Shown one piece after another: positions 45,911 to 55,696 of a DNA stretch of 64,000 nucleotides (position 1 is its first letter; each line of letters begins with the position of its first letter). The notes beneath the pieces were generated by a model that worked only from the letters and a program-made list of their open reading frames with translations, searched no databases and was not told where the DNA came from. This stretch comes from Mesorhizobium sp. ES1-1 (lineage in GTDB: Bacteria; Pseudomonadota; Alphaproteobacteria; Rhizobiales; Rhizobiaceae), in the NCBI RefSeq assembly GCF_020164785.1, contig NZ_JAIUGX010000012.1, positions 159,554 through 223,553 of the forward strand, in the 5' to 3' direction. The translations under genes were made by a program, and so were the position numbers.

Positions 45911-47755
45911 CTACTCCGGCACGTGCCTGACCGCGCCGCGCGCCGCGCTGGTCGCCATCGCGGCGTAGGCGCGCAAGGCGGTCGTGACCTTGCGCTTGCG
46001 CTTTTCCTCGGGCTTCCAGGCCAGCGAGCCCTTTGCCTCCATCGCCGCCCTGCGGCGGGCGAGCTCGTCGTCGCTGACGGCCAGGCGGATGCTGCGGTTG
46101 GGGATGTCGATCTCGATGATGTCGCCCTCCTGCACCAGACCGATGGTTCCCCCTTCGGCGGCTTCCGGCGAGGCATGGCCGATCGACAGGCCCGAGGTGC
46201 CGCCGGAGAAGCGGCCGTCGGTGATCAGCGCACAGGCTTTGCCGAGGCCTTTCGCCTTCAGATAACTGGTCGGATAGAGCATCTCTTGCATGCCGGGACC
46301 GCCGCGCGGCCCCTCATAGCGGATGACGACGACGTCGCCGGCCTTGATCTCGTTGGAGAGGATCGCCTTGACGCTGGCGTCCTGGCTGTCGAACACACGG
46401 GCGGGGCCGGTGAACTTCAGGATCGACTCGTCGACGCCGGCCGTCTTCACGATGCAGCCGTCGAGCGCCAGATTGCCTTTCAGCACGGCGAGACCGCCGT
46501 CCTTGGAGAAGGGATGCTGGGTGGAACGGATGACGCCGCTCTCACGGTCGAGATCGAGTTCGTCCCAGCGCCGCTCCTGGCTGAAGGCGACCTGCGTGGG
46601 GACACCGCCAGGGGCCGCCAGGAAGAAATCCCGGACAGCCTGGCTGGACGTCCGGGAGATGTCCCAATGATCGAGTGCTTCGCCGAGCGTTGATGTATGC
46701 ACGGTCGGCAAATCGCGGTTGATCAGGCCGGCATTGTCGAGCTGGCCAAGGATCGCCATGATGCCGCCGGCGCGATGGACGTCTTCCATGTGCACGTCGG
46801 ACTTGGCGGGCGCCACCTTGCACAGAACCGGGACCTTGCGCGACAGCGCATCGATGTCGTCCTGGTCGAAATCGATCTCGCCCTCATGCGCGGCGGCAAG
46901 GATGTGTAGCACGGTGTTGGTGGAGCCGCCCATGGCGATATCAAGCGTCATGGCGTTCTCGAAGGCACCCTTCGAGGCGATCTTGCGAGGCAGCGCCGTC
47001 TCGTCATCTTGCTCGTAATAGCGCTGCGCGAGATCGACGATCAGATGGCCGGCCTCGACGAAGAGCCGCTTGCGATCGGCGTGGGTGGCCAGCGTCGAAC
47101 CGTTGCCCGGCAGCGAAAGCCCCAGCGCCTCGGTCAGGCAGTTCATGGAATTGGCGGTGAACATGCCAGAGCAGGAGCCGCAGGTCGGGCAGGCCGAGCG
47201 CTCGATGACCTTGACGTCTTCATCCGAGATCCTGTCGTCGGCGGCCGCGACCATCGCGTCGACCAGGTCGAGCGCCTGCGTCTTGCCGGCCAGCACCACC
47301 TTGCCGGCTTCCATAGGCCCGCCGGAAACGAAAACAGTCGGGATGTTGAGACGCAGCGACGCCATCAGCATGCCGGGCGTGATCTTGTCGCAGTTCGAAA
47401 TGCAGACCATGGCGTCGGCGCAATGGGCGTTCACCATGTATTCCACAGAGTCGGCTATCAGTTCGCGCGACGGCAGCGAATAGAGCATGCCGTCATGGCC
47501 CATGGCGATGCCGTCGTCGACGGCGATGGTGTTGAATTCCTTGGCCACGCCGCCGGCCTTCTCGATCTCGCGCGCCACCAGCTGGCCGAGATCCTTCAGA
47601 TGGACATGTCCCGGCACGAACTGGGTGAAGGAATTGACCACCGCGATGATGGGCTTGCCAAAGTCACTGTCCTTCATGCCGGTGGCGCGCCACAGCCCGC
47701 GGGCGCCGGCCATGTTGCGGCCATGGGTGGTGGTGCGGGAACGATAGGCAGGCAT
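45911..47755 (-). CDS. ilvD: Dihydroxy-acid dehydratase
   Basis: 614 residues, standard IlvD length. It dehydrates 2,3-dihydroxyisovalerate and the isoleucine analogue in branched-chain amino acid synthesis. Both family signatures are present: CISNCDKITPG (cluster Cys) and CPTCGSCSGMFTANSMN, with the C-terminal ITDGRFSGGTSGLSIGH. The N-terminus MPAYRSRTTTHGRNMAGARG is canonical. It is followed upstream by 172 bases without a gene. Confidence 0.96.
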   Translation of the reverse strand: MPAYRSRTTTHGRNMAGARGLWRATGMKDSDFGKPIIAVVNSFTQFVPGHVHLKDLGQLVAREIEKAGGVAKEFNTIAVDDGIAMGHDGMLYSLPSRELIADSVEYMVNAHCADAMVCISNCDKITPGMLMASLRLNIPTVFVSGGPMEAGKVVLAGKTQALDLVDAMVAAADDRISDEDVKVIERSACPTCGSCSGMFTANSMNCLTEALGLSLPGNGSTLATHADRKRLFVEAGHLIVDLAQRYYEQDDETALPRKIASKGAFENAMTLDIAMGGSTNTVLHILAAAHEGEIDFDQDDIDALSRKVPVLCKVAPAKSDVHMEDVHRAGGIMAILGQLDNAGLINRDLPTVHTSTLGEALDHWDISRTSSQAVRDFFLAAPGGVPTQVAFSQERRWDELDLDRESGVIRSTQHPFSKDGGLAVLKGNLALDGCIVKTAGVDESILKFTGPARVFDSQDASVKAILSNEIKAGDVVVIRYEGPRGGPGMQEMLYPTSYLKAKGLGKACALITDGRFSGGTSGLSIGHASPEAAEGGTIGLVQEGDIIEIDIPNRSIRLAVSDDELARRRAAMEAKGSLAWKPEEKRKRKVTTALRAYAAMATSAARGAVRHVPE

Positions 47756-47927
47756 GACTATTCCTTAGCTGGCTGGCCGCGCTTGACGCGGAGCGTGGCG
47801 GCGCTGGATCGGACCGCACGCCTTATAGACGCGCAAGTATGGTCTGGCCACAATTTTGCAATGCGCCAGCGGCTGCGGACCGCGCCTTCGAAGAAAGCGG
47901 GCGGAAGGCAAAGGCCGCGTAGCCATG

Positions 47928-49445
47928 TTACGCGTCAGGCCGAAGCCGCCATTGCGGCGGCATCACGCCGCGTTCGGCGAGGAGATGCGCGATACGCTTG
48001 CCGATGACGGGCAATGATTGCTGCTCTTCGAGCAACGCAAAGCCTCGTTGTGCACGCGCATCGGCCTCGCCGGGCGTGTCATAGATGGTGCGCATGGCGC
48101 TGACCGCGGCGTCCGCATTCGCCGTCGCCCAGACCTGGCCCTTGGTGTGCACATATTCGCGGTCGCGGACGGGCACCAAAGTGAAGGCGACGGGGTATCC
48201 TGTCGATTCATTGATGAAATCGGTCGTGCCACCGTAGTCGGTCGCCACGACGGCCTTGCCGGCCGCCAAAGCCTCCGCGGCGCCCAGGCCAAACCCCTCC
48301 GACCGATGCAGCGAGATAAACGCGTCGCAATCCTTCATCAGGGCATCCATGCCGGCGCGGTCCAGGGTCCGGTCCACAATCGTGATCCGCCCGTCCTGCA
48401 TGCCCGTTTCGCCAAGCCATTTGCGCACCCCTTCGTCGCGCGCGCCACGGGTCTTCACGACCAGTTCCACGTCGCGTTTCAAGAGCGGGAAAGCCGAACG
48501 GAACGCCTCGATGGCGGCCCGCGGATTCTTGCGCGCGACATAGGAATCGTAATCAAAGAAAGTGAGGAAACGAAGCGTGGAGCGGTCCGCGCGCGGCGCC
48601 GGAGCACGAGCGGGAATCCGGACGGGCTGGGGCACATGGTGTACGCGCACGCCCGTGATGGCGGCAATGGCTGCGGCGATGAATCGCGATGGAGCCCATA
48701 CCTCGTCGAAATCCCGGATACCGGCGTGCCACTCGCTGGGGATCCTGGCAAGTTCCCAGAACGGGAACAGGATGTTGAGCCGGCCTGGTGCAATCTCATG
48801 ACGATAGAGGTCTATGGCCGCAAGATCAGTGACGACCAGTTGAGCCTTGCGGTCGACGACGGAATTGCACTTGCTGGCAAACTCCGCGTCGTTCTCGCGC
48901 TCGGGCAAGGCCAAGGCACGCGACGACACCGGCAGGGGGACAGCATCGCAGGCATACACGACATTGCGCGCCGCTTGTCCAAGGCCAATCTCGGAGCAAA
49001 GATAGCCGGTGACGCACAGCCCATCATCCAGGTTGCGGGGAAGCCGGAGCGGGCTGGATGCCGGCTGCTTCCGCGGCCGGGTGGCGTTGAGCAGGACCGA
49101 ACTTTTCAGCAGCCAGGACATTGGATTGTCCTGGCCGGCCCGAAAGCCCGGGATCATCGCGGCGTAGCTTTCGATGACGACCCCATCGGCAGGCATTCGC
49201 TTCTCCCGCCAGCCGGTGTCCATGTAATCCGCAAATGGATCGACGCCGCGGGCGGCGACATCCGGATATGCCTTCAGATACCATTCGGCATCGAAAACAC
49301 CCGCGAACTCGGCGAATGCCCGGAGGTGTTCGCGTCGCGGGCTGATGCCGAGCGTCCGCCTCAGCCAGCGCTTCAACTGCAATCGCCAGGGAATGGCGTG
49401 TCGAATCCTTCGCAAGATCGGCCGGATCATACTTTCGGACGTCAT
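47928..49445 (-). CDS. Glycosyltransferase, GT-B type (GT1/GT4 family) with N-terminal surface-protein motif
   Basis: 505 residues. A C-terminal GT4-type donor domain contains ISLHRSEGFGLGAAEALAAG (E-x7-E type) and VATDYGG. The middle has TGYLCSEIGLGQAARN and ILFPFWELARIPSEW, typical of polysaccharide-linked GT1 family proteins. The N-terminus (about 50-85) has the short module FDAEWYLKAYPDVAARGVDP found singly or repeated in rhizobial glycosyltransferases and surface proteins. It probably adds a sugar to a surface glycan. Last gene of a three-gene unit. Confidence 0.84.
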   Translation of the reverse strand: MTSESMIRPILRRIRHAIPWRLQLKRWLRRTLGISPRREHLRAFAEFAGVFDAEWYLKAYPDVAARGVDPFADYMDTGWREKRMPADGVVIESYAAMIPGFRAGQDNPMSWLLKSSVLLNATRPRKQPASSPLRLPRNLDDGLCVTGYLCSEIGLGQAARNVVYACDAVPLPVSSRALALPERENDAEFASKCNSVVDRKAQLVVTDLAAIDLYRHEIAPGRLNILFPFWELARIPSEWHAGIRDFDEVWAPSRFIAAAIAAITGVRVHHVPQPVRIPARAPAPRADRSTLRFLTFFDYDSYVARKNPRAAIEAFRSAFPLLKRDVELVVKTRGARDEGVRKWLGETGMQDGRITIVDRTLDRAGMDALMKDCDAFISLHRSEGFGLGAAEALAAGKAVVATDYGGTTDFINESTGYPVAFTLVPVRDREYVHTKGQVWATANADAAVSAMRTIYDTPGEADARAQRGFALLEEQQSLPVIGKRIAHLLAERGVMPPQWRLRPDA

Positions 49446-49457
49446 GGCCAGACCACC

Positions 49458-51056
49458 CTATCGGTTCCACGGGAAATCGGCATTTGGCCTGTCCCCCATA
49501 TCAGTGTGCGGATTGCAGAATGGGTCATGGTCCACGGCCTCGCGCCAACGCTGCGCCATCACCTTCATCGCCGCGCCACGCATTCTGCCTACTTCGGGCG
49601 TGGTATCGGATCCTCGCGTCGACGATTCCGGATGAAACACTCCCTGTGTTGGCAACGAAATCACCCGCAAGCCCGCGGCACGGGCACTCAGGCAATAATC
49701 GATGTCATTGCATTCGACAGGCAAGCTCACCTCGTCAAACCCGCCAAGCTGTTCGAAGACGGTTCGCCGTGTTGCGATGATGGCGCCCGTCACGGCCTGG
49801 TAATTGCGGATGGTACGAAGTGCATGGAGGTATCCGTCAGAACTGTCGGGCGCGCCACGCAGGACATGCTGGGCCAACACGGGGTGCTCCTGTTTCTGGC
49901 CCGGTAGCAACAGGACGCCTGCGTGCTGGACCGTATGATCCGCATAAAGCAGGCGCGCGCCGACGGCGCCGACTTCCGGACGCATGGCGTGCGCCGCCAT
50001 CCTTTCGACTTCGCGCGGATCGGTGACCTCCACATCATTGTTGACGAGTATGACGACTTCGGCGGTGGAGGCCGCGACACCCAGATTGACCATGCGGGAG
50101 AAGTTGAAGCGTCCGTCGATTCTCAGGATACGGGCGCGGTGGCGGTTTTCGAGTTCAGCGTACAGCGCCAATGTCGCTGGATCGGTGCTTGCGTGATCGA
50201 CGATCACCACTTCCAGTTCCGCGATTTCGATGAAATCCAGAAACCGCACACAGCGGCGCAACAGCTCGGGCTTGTCGCGATTGGGGATGACGATCGCTAT
50301 GGATCGCGCGGCTGTGTGCCCGCTCGATGCCGCGACCGCTGGAGGACGCGGCATGGACGTTGGAAGATGCATGACCGGCTCAGCGAGGTGTCCGACGACG
50401 GGATTTCGATTAGCCAGGTGGCACAGCCACTCGTGCAGGGAGGCCGATCGCTTGGCTGGTCGCTGCTGCAGGATGAGCTTCCGAGAGACCATGAACGCCG
50501 TGCCGACATAGTCCATCGCGACGATCAGGTCAGGATCCCAGCCAGGGAGGAAGCAAGGGGTGGGACTGGACTCGGTACCGGCGATGCGGTCGTGGTCACA
50601 GACAATCAAATCGGGCGAAGGCCTTCCCTGCAATGGCGAGAGCATGCGATTTAGCAAGTCGAAGGCGTCCGGATCGAAGGTGGTGCCGGCGGCGGCGAAG
50701 ACAATGTGACTGCCGCGCCAGAGATGGCCGGCAGCCGGTTCCGACAGGATGGTCAGCGGATCGAGCCCCTGCTCGACGAAAAGGCCCCTCAGGCCTACGA
50801 ATTCGGACGGGTCCAACCGTGTGGGCTGGCAGGGGCCGGTAACCACGATTTCGATGTTGCGATAGGTCTGCCCCTGCAACGACGAGAGCGTTCGGTCCAT
50901 GGTCTCAGGATCAGCCACCGTCCCTTCGTACAGCACGACCGTGATCAGATGGTTCCACACGCGCTGCCGGCCCGACGAACGCATCCTTTCGTCCAGCCTG
51001 GAGCGACGCCAAGCGTTGTAGCCCGCAAACGCGGCCGCATTGTCGGCCTCGCTCAT
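49458..51056 (-). CDS. Glycosyltransferase family 2 protein (two-part)
   Basis: 532 residues. The C-terminal half (about 275-530) is a GT-A/GT2 domain: IAIVIPNRDKPELLRRC, VVIVDHAST, the metal-binding NNDVEV, and GGFDEVSLPVECNDIDYC with the catalytic acid region. The N-terminal half (about 35-240) resembles a degenerate second GT2 domain. It probably elongates a surface polysaccharide using a nucleotide sugar. Its ATG overlaps the stop of the upstream reductase gene (ATGA). Confidence 0.84.
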   Translation of the reverse strand: MSEADNAAAFAGYNAWRRSRLDERMRSSGRQRVWNHLITVVLYEGTVADPETMDRTLSSLQGQTYRNIEIVVTGPCQPTRLDPSEFVGLRGLFVEQGLDPLTILSEPAAGHLWRGSHIVFAAAGTTFDPDAFDLLNRMLSPLQGRPSPDLIVCDHDRIAGTESSPTPCFLPGWDPDLIVAMDYVGTAFMVSRKLILQQRPAKRSASLHEWLCHLANRNPVVGHLAEPVMHLPTSMPRPPAVAASSGHTAARSIAIVIPNRDKPELLRRCVRFLDFIEIAELEVVIVDHASTDPATLALYAELENRHRARILRIDGRFNFSRMVNLGVAASTAEVVILVNNDVEVTDPREVERMAAHAMRPEVGAVGARLLYADHTVQHAGVLLLPGQKQEHPVLAQHVLRGAPDSSDGYLHALRTIRNYQAVTGAIIATRRTVFEQLGGFDEVSLPVECNDIDYCLSARAAGLRVISLPTQGVFHPESSTRGSDTTPEVGRMRGAAMKVMAQRWREAVDHDPFCNPHTDMGDRPNADFPWNR

Positions 51057-51988
51057 GTCACGGACTTCCGATGATAGTCCAGAATATCCGCCAGGGTCTG
51101 CTGGAGCGAGTAACGCGGCTCCCAGTCCAGCACGCGTCGGCACCGTGCTGGATCTCCGTAGGAGGCTGCCAGGTCGAGTTTACGCCATCGGGCTGGGTCG
51201 ATCTCTATCGTTATCGGTTCGCGGGCGAGAGCGACAAGTTTGTCCAGCAGCGCTCGTATTTTCACGGGTTGGCCCGAACATATGTTCAGGATGGTGCCAG
51301 TTGGGATTTCCTCCGCCCTCTGAACCGTGCGCGCATAGGCGTCGGCGACATCGCGTACGTCCAGAAAATCCCGTTCAGCCCCCAAATCCCCCACCCTCAA
51401 GATGGCTTCCTGCCTCTGGTGCTCGATCCGGGCAATCTGGGCTGCGAAATTCGATACGACAAATTTTTCCGCCTGGCGGGGTCCGGTGTGGTTGTAGAGC
51501 CGCAGCCGCACGATGCGGAGCCCGCGCATGGCCAACGCGCCAAGCGCGATATCCGCCGCCGCCTTGGTCGATGCGTAGTCATTGATCGGAGCAATCGGAC
51601 TGTCTTCGGTGTGAGCTCGATCGCTGTGACCGTAAACCTGACCCGAGCTTGCAAATATGAATGAGGCATTCTCGGCAAAATGCAGGACCGCCCTGGCGCA
51701 GTTCAGCGTACCCAGAACGTTGGTTCGCCATGCCCTGTCCACATCGGCAGCAGCATCGGGAATCTGGCTGACCGCGGCCAGATGGATGACATGGTCAGGA
51801 CGAAATCCGGCTATAACCCGATCGACCGCCGAGACGTCGTTTACGTCAACAATCTGAACCTCGTCCTCGCCTACGCTCGGGCGATGATGGGTTCCAAGTA
51901 TTTCCAGGGATGAACCAAGCAAATTTCGCAAGGCTCTGGCGACGTATGGCGCTACAAATCCACCATAACCTGTGATGAGGACTCTCAT
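51053..51988 (-). CDS. NAD-dependent epimerase/dehydratase, GDP-4-keto-6-deoxymannose reductase-like
   Basis: 311-residue extended SDR. The nucleotide motif is LITGYGGFVAPYVA, and the catalytic Ser and YxxxK are in ASSGQVYG and DYASTKAAAD. RLYNHTGPRQAEKFVVSNFA closely matches Rmd (GDP-6-deoxy-4-keto-D-mannose reductase, giving GDP-D-rhamnose). No gmd is adjacent, so the exact sugar is inferred. It is coupled to the GT2 gene and starts the three-gene glycan unit. The 230 bases upstream hold no gene. Confidence 0.83.
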   Translation of the reverse strand: MRVLITGYGGFVAPYVARALRNLLGSSLEILGTHHRPSVGEDEVQIVDVNDVSAVDRVIAGFRPDHVIHLAAVSQIPDAAADVDRAWRTNVLGTLNCARAVLHFAENASFIFASSGQVYGHSDRAHTEDSPIAPINDYASTKAAADIALGALAMRGLRIVRLRLYNHTGPRQAEKFVVSNFAAQIARIEHQRQEAILRVGDLGAERDFLDVRDVADAYARTVQRAEEIPTGTILNICSGQPVKIRALLDKLVALAREPITIEIDPARWRKLDLAASYGDPARCRRVLDWEPRYSLQQTLADILDYHRKSVT

Positions 51989-52218
51989 CGCAGCGGGACA
52001 CTCCCGGTCCTGACCACGTCTGCCGGGATGCAAGGTCCCGCGCCACCCGTCGGCCTCACGCGCAAGTTTATCCCCCAGCCTGTCCTCTGCTTCCAATCGA
52101 GAAGAACCGTGGTGGTTTAGTCCGGCCTGCTACTTAGCCCAGGATCGCAGCGCAGTCACGCCCCCGGAGACGCCCATATCTCCGGCGCGGCAGCCCGGCG
52201 ATCGGCGAGCCGTTTGGC

Positions 52219-53811
52219 TCAAGCCGCCTTGTCGCGGACCTGGTAGTCCTTGATCGTGGCAAAACGGATGGCCTTCCAGCGTTCGGCTTCGTAGTTGAGC
52301 GAGAAAGCGTGCTGGGCGAGGAACACCGGATCATTATCAAGGTCGCGGGCAATGTCGCCGCGATGCGCCTCGATGAAGCGCGTCACCTCGGCTTTGTCGG
52401 CGGCCGAGATCCAACGGCAAACCGAGAAACGCGACATCTCGAACTCGACCGGCAGGGTGTATTCGAAGTTCAGGCGCTCCTTGAGAACGTCGAGCTGCAG
52501 GGCGCCGACAACGCCGACGATGGCGGGCGAGCCGTCCTCAGGCGAAAACAGCTGCACGACGCCCTCCTCGGCCATCTGGTGCAGCGCTTCCTTGAGTTTC
52601 TTGGCCTTCATCGCATCGCCAAGACGGACGCGGCGCAGGATTTCCGGGGCGAAGTTCGGCACACCGCGAAACAGGATCTCCTCGCCCTCGGTAAGGGTGT
52701 CGCCAATCCGCAGTGTGCCGTGGTTGGGGATGCCGACGACGTCGCCGGCGAAGGCTTCGTCCGCGGTGACACGGGTACGGGCGAAGAAGAATTGCGGCGC
52801 CGACAGGCTCATCGGCTTGCCTGTGCGCACCAGCTTGGCCTTCATGCCGCGCTCGAGCTTGCCCGAGCAGACGCGCACGAACGCGATGCGGTCGCGATGA
52901 TTGGGGTCCATATTGGCCTGGATCTTGAAGACGAAGGACGTCATCTTGTCCTCGGTCGCCTCGACCTTGCGGGTGTCGGCTTCCTGCGCCCGCGGCGGCG
53001 GCCCAAAGGCGCCTAGCGCCTCGATCAGGTCGCGCACTCCATAGTTGCGCAACGCGGAGCCGAAATAGACGGGGGTGAGGTGGCCCTCGCGGAAGGCATC
53101 GATGTCGAGCGGACGGCAAGCCTCGCGCGCCAGTTCGAGTTCCTCGATGAAAGCCTCGCGTTCATTTTCCGGCAGCAGGCCAGCAACACGATTGGAGTTG
53201 GGGCCGTTGACCGGCGTGCGCTCCTTTTCGTCGTCGCCCCGGCGCACGGCATTGAGCGCCAGGTGGTAGGTCCCGGAAAATGTCTTGCCGCGGCCGATCG
53301 GCCAGGTGATGGGCGCCGTATCCAGCGCCAGCTTCTGCTCGATCTCGTCCAGAATCTCGAATGGGTCCCGACTCTCGCGGTCCATCTTGTTTACAAAGGT
53401 GATGATCGGGATGTCGCGCAGCCGGCAGACCTCGAACAGTTTCAGCGTGCGCGGCTCGATGCCCTTGGCTGCGTCGATGACCATGACGGCCGAATCGACC
53501 GCCGACAGCGTGCGATAGGTGTCGTCGGCGAAATCCTCGTGACCGGGCGTGTCGAGCAGGTTGAAGACATTGTCCTCATACTCGAAGGTCATCACCGAGG
53601 TGACGACCGAAATGCCGCGCTCGCGCTCGATCTTCATCCAGTCCGACCGCGTCTGGATCTTGTCCTTCTTGGCCTTGACCTCGCCGGCGAGCTGGATGGC
53701 GCCGCCGAACAGCAGCAGCTTCTCGGTGAGCGTCGTCTTGCCGGCGTCGGGGTGCGCGATGATCGCGAAGGTGCGGCGGCGCGCCACTTCTTCTTCTATT
53801 GCTTCAGGCAT
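52219..53811 (-). CDS. prfC: Peptide chain release factor 3
   Basis: 530 residues, the usual RF3 length. The GTPase domain has the P-loop AHPDAGKTTLTEK, G2/G3 ERGISVV and DTPGHEDF, and G4 NKMD. Domain II follows, then a C-terminal domain with FEYTLPVEFEMSRFSVCRWI. RF3 recycles RF1/RF2 from the ribosome after termination and acts in post-peptidyl quality control. It is monocistronic as far as the sequence shows. Confidence 0.96.
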   Translation of the reverse strand: MPEAIEEEVARRRTFAIIAHPDAGKTTLTEKLLLFGGAIQLAGEVKAKKDKIQTRSDWMKIERERGISVVTSVMTFEYEDNVFNLLDTPGHEDFADDTYRTLSAVDSAVMVIDAAKGIEPRTLKLFEVCRLRDIPIITFVNKMDRESRDPFEILDEIEQKLALDTAPITWPIGRGKTFSGTYHLALNAVRRGDDEKERTPVNGPNSNRVAGLLPENEREAFIEELELAREACRPLDIDAFREGHLTPVYFGSALRNYGVRDLIEALGAFGPPPRAQEADTRKVEATEDKMTSFVFKIQANMDPNHRDRIAFVRVCSGKLERGMKAKLVRTGKPMSLSAPQFFFARTRVTADEAFAGDVVGIPNHGTLRIGDTLTEGEEILFRGVPNFAPEILRRVRLGDAMKAKKLKEALHQMAEEGVVQLFSPEDGSPAIVGVVGALQLDVLKERLNFEYTLPVEFEMSRFSVCRWISAADKAEVTRFIEAHRGDIARDLDNDPVFLAQHAFSLNYEAERWKAIRFATIKDYQVRDKAA

Positions 53812-54207
53812 TTTCAGGAATTTCCGTGTGACAGGCCGGGCTTCTAGCAGCGCAGTGCCGGACTGTCGACCGGTCCGGCGACGCGGACGCCGACGGGCGC
53901 CGGCGGCCCTTCAGGCCAATTCGCTCATGCGGCTTGGCCTGACGACGCCCTGAAGCCACCCGGCAAGGGCCTTGCCGCGCATTGGCATGATCCTGCTGCG
54001 AATGGTGCGCTTCCGGATCGAGATCGACGGAACGGGGGATCGGCAGACCGGCGGCGAATGCGCTTGCGGTTTGCAGCAAGATCGAAGGGTCGGAATCGCC
54101 CGCGAACAGGAGGCGAGCGACATCTTTTCATGCTTGCATGTTGGCAAATGGCGAAGCGGATGGCAGTTGACGCACGTGCACAAGCCGGCATGGACAAAGG
54201 AGATTTC
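53812..54207. other. Gene-poor 396-base stretch between prfC and a flavoprotein gene
   Basis: No gene is convincingly supported. On the minus strand, two overlapping frames near 53911-54080 have reasonable codon composition but change frame in the middle and match no family I know, so a decayed gene is possible. AAAGGAG at 54196 is the ribosome binding site of the next gene. Confidence 0.35.
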
Positions 54208-55281
54208 ATGACCAGGTCGAAACAGGTCATCATCGTCGGGGCCGGCATCATCGGCGCCTCCATTGCATGGCACATGGCCAGGGCCGGCGCATCCGTGACC
54301 GTGATCGCGGACAGCGCCATGGGCGGAGTAGCGACGCCAAACTCCTTTGCGTGGATCAACGCCAGCTGGGGAAATCCCGAGCCTTATTTCCGGCTGCGCA
54401 TCCGCGCCATGGCTGAATGGACGCGCCTGGCGCATGACCTGCCCGGTCTCCCGCTCAGCTGGTGCGGCGGCCTGTGCTGGGACCTGCCCGCGGCCGAGAT
54501 GAAAACCTATGCCGCGGAACATGCGGCCTGGGGCTATGGCATCGAGCGCCTCGACCGGGCCGGCGCGGCGCGTATCGAACCCCATCTCGTCGAGCCGCCC
54601 GACTTTGCCCTTTACGTCGCCGAGGAAGGGGTCGCCGAGCCGGTGGCTGCCACCAAAGCGCTGCTGGCCGACGCCGAGCGACACGGCGCACGGATCGTGG
54701 CCAGCACGGTGACGGCGCTGGTCCAGACCAATGGCAGAACGACCGGCGTCGATACATCGCACGGCTTGATGGCCGCCGACGAGGTGGTGATCGCGGCCGG
54801 CGTCGGTTCGCCCGATCTCGCGGCGACGGCCGGCATCAAGCTGCCGATCGAAACCCCGCCCGGGCTGATCGTCCATTCCCGGCCACACAGAAAACTACTC
54901 AACGGGCTGGTGCTGGGCGAGCGTCTGCACATGCGCCAGACGATGGAGGGCCGTATCATCGCCGGTTCGGATTTCGGCGGCGCCGACCCGGGCAAGGATG
55001 CGGGAGGCACCGCCCGCGAGCTGTTCGCGGCCCTGAAAGCCGGCTTGCGCGACAGCGACGGGCTGGAACTGGACTTTCACACTGTCGGCTATCGGCCGAC
55101 GCCCATCGACGGCTTTCCTATCATCGGCCGCCCGGAGGGCATGGACAGTCTCTATATTGCGGTGATGCACTCCGGCATAACGCTGGCGCCGGCGGTCGGC
55201 CTGTTCGCGGCGCGGGAAATCCTTAAGGGCGAACGTGATCCGCTGCTGGCGCCTTACGGATTAAGCCGGTTCGCCCAGTGA
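54208..55281 (+). CDS. D-amino-acid/glycine oxidase-like FAD-dependent oxidoreductase
   Basis: 357 residues, DAO family. The dinucleotide fold QVIIVGAGIIGASIAWHMAR is at the N-terminus, followed by AFAWINAS-like FAWINASWGNPEPY. The C-terminus has VGYRPTPIDGFPIIGRP and AVMHSGITLAPAVG, typical of DadA/glycine-oxidase relatives. The substrate is unknown; oxidative deamination or demethylation of an amino acid is likely. The start is supported by AAAGGAGA directly upstream; a longer N-terminus is rejected. Confidence 0.84.
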   Translation: MTRSKQVIIVGAGIIGASIAWHMARAGASVTVIADSAMGGVATPNSFAWINASWGNPEPYFRLRIRAMAEWTRLAHDLPGLPLSWCGGLCWDLPAAEMKTYAAEHAAWGYGIERLDRAGAARIEPHLVEPPDFALYVAEEGVAEPVAATKALLADAERHGARIVASTVTALVQTNGRTTGVDTSHGLMAADEVVIAAGVGSPDLAATAGIKLPIETPPGLIVHSRPHRKLLNGLVLGERLHMRQTMEGRIIAGSDFGGADPGKDAGGTARELFAALKAGLRDSDGLELDFHTVGYRPTPIDGFPIIGRPEGMDSLYIAVMHSGITLAPAVGLFAAREILKGERDPLLAPYGLSRFAQ

Positions 55282-55360
55282 AGCCGGCATGATAGGCCCG
55301 GGATCGGCGACAGGCGAAAGCCATCGCCGGTCTTCACCATAATCCTGTAAGCGCGATTCG

Positions 55361-55609
55361 CTAGGCGCGATCCGGCAGAGCCGTCGGCTCCTTGGTCACG
55401 TGCGAGCCTCTGTTGTGCGTCCGCTCGTAAAGCTGCCGCACGATGCTGCTGGCGGTGGTTTCGAACAGGAACGGCAGGAAGGCGTGAACGAGCGCGGCGG
55501 AAGCGGCGAGCAGCAAGCGCGACGAGAACCATGCGGCGAAGGCCATATGGCCGAAATAGGTTTCGCCGACCTTGGCCGGGTGGGCGGTGAAAATTCCTGC
55601 CATCGACAT
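55361..55609 (-). CDS. DUF6356 family membrane protein
   Basis: 82 residues with one strongly hydrophobic region (WFSSRLLLAASAALVHAFLP). The pattern IFTAHPAKVGETYFGHMAFA is characteristic of this small rhizobial family of unknown function. The start at 55609 follows AAGGGG. Divergent from the Lrp gene, with both starts within about 110 bases. Confidence 0.75.
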   Translation of the reverse strand: MSMAGIFTAHPAKVGETYFGHMAFAAWFSSRLLLAASAALVHAFLPFLFETTASSIVRQLYERTHNRGSHVTKEPTALPDRA

Positions 55610-55673
55610 GCAATTCCCCTTCTTGTTTCCGTTACCGCCATCCTGGCAGGCTTCCCCGATGCGGCGGTCTCAA

Positions 55674-55696
55674 AATATCCTTGTCTTCGGGATATT
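55674..55696. promoter_or_regulatory. Inverted repeat directly upstream of the Lrp gene
   Basis: AATATCC (55674-55680) and GGATATT (55690-55696) are exact complements with a 9-base spacer. A second pair, TGGGA/TCCCA (55699-55703, 55710-55714), follows. Both lie between the divergent starts and fit autoregulatory Lrp sites, which are commonly imperfect AT-rich palindromes. Binding is not shown. Confidence 0.5.

Noticed and set aside
44071..46176. 701-codon open frame antisense to the ABC exporter
   Set aside because: Shadow of a conserved gene with Walker and signature motifs. It also crosses into the 3' end of ilvD and matches no family.
48018..49907. 629-codon open frame antisense to the glycosyltransferases
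   Set aside because: Spans two sense genes on the other strand and has no family similarity.
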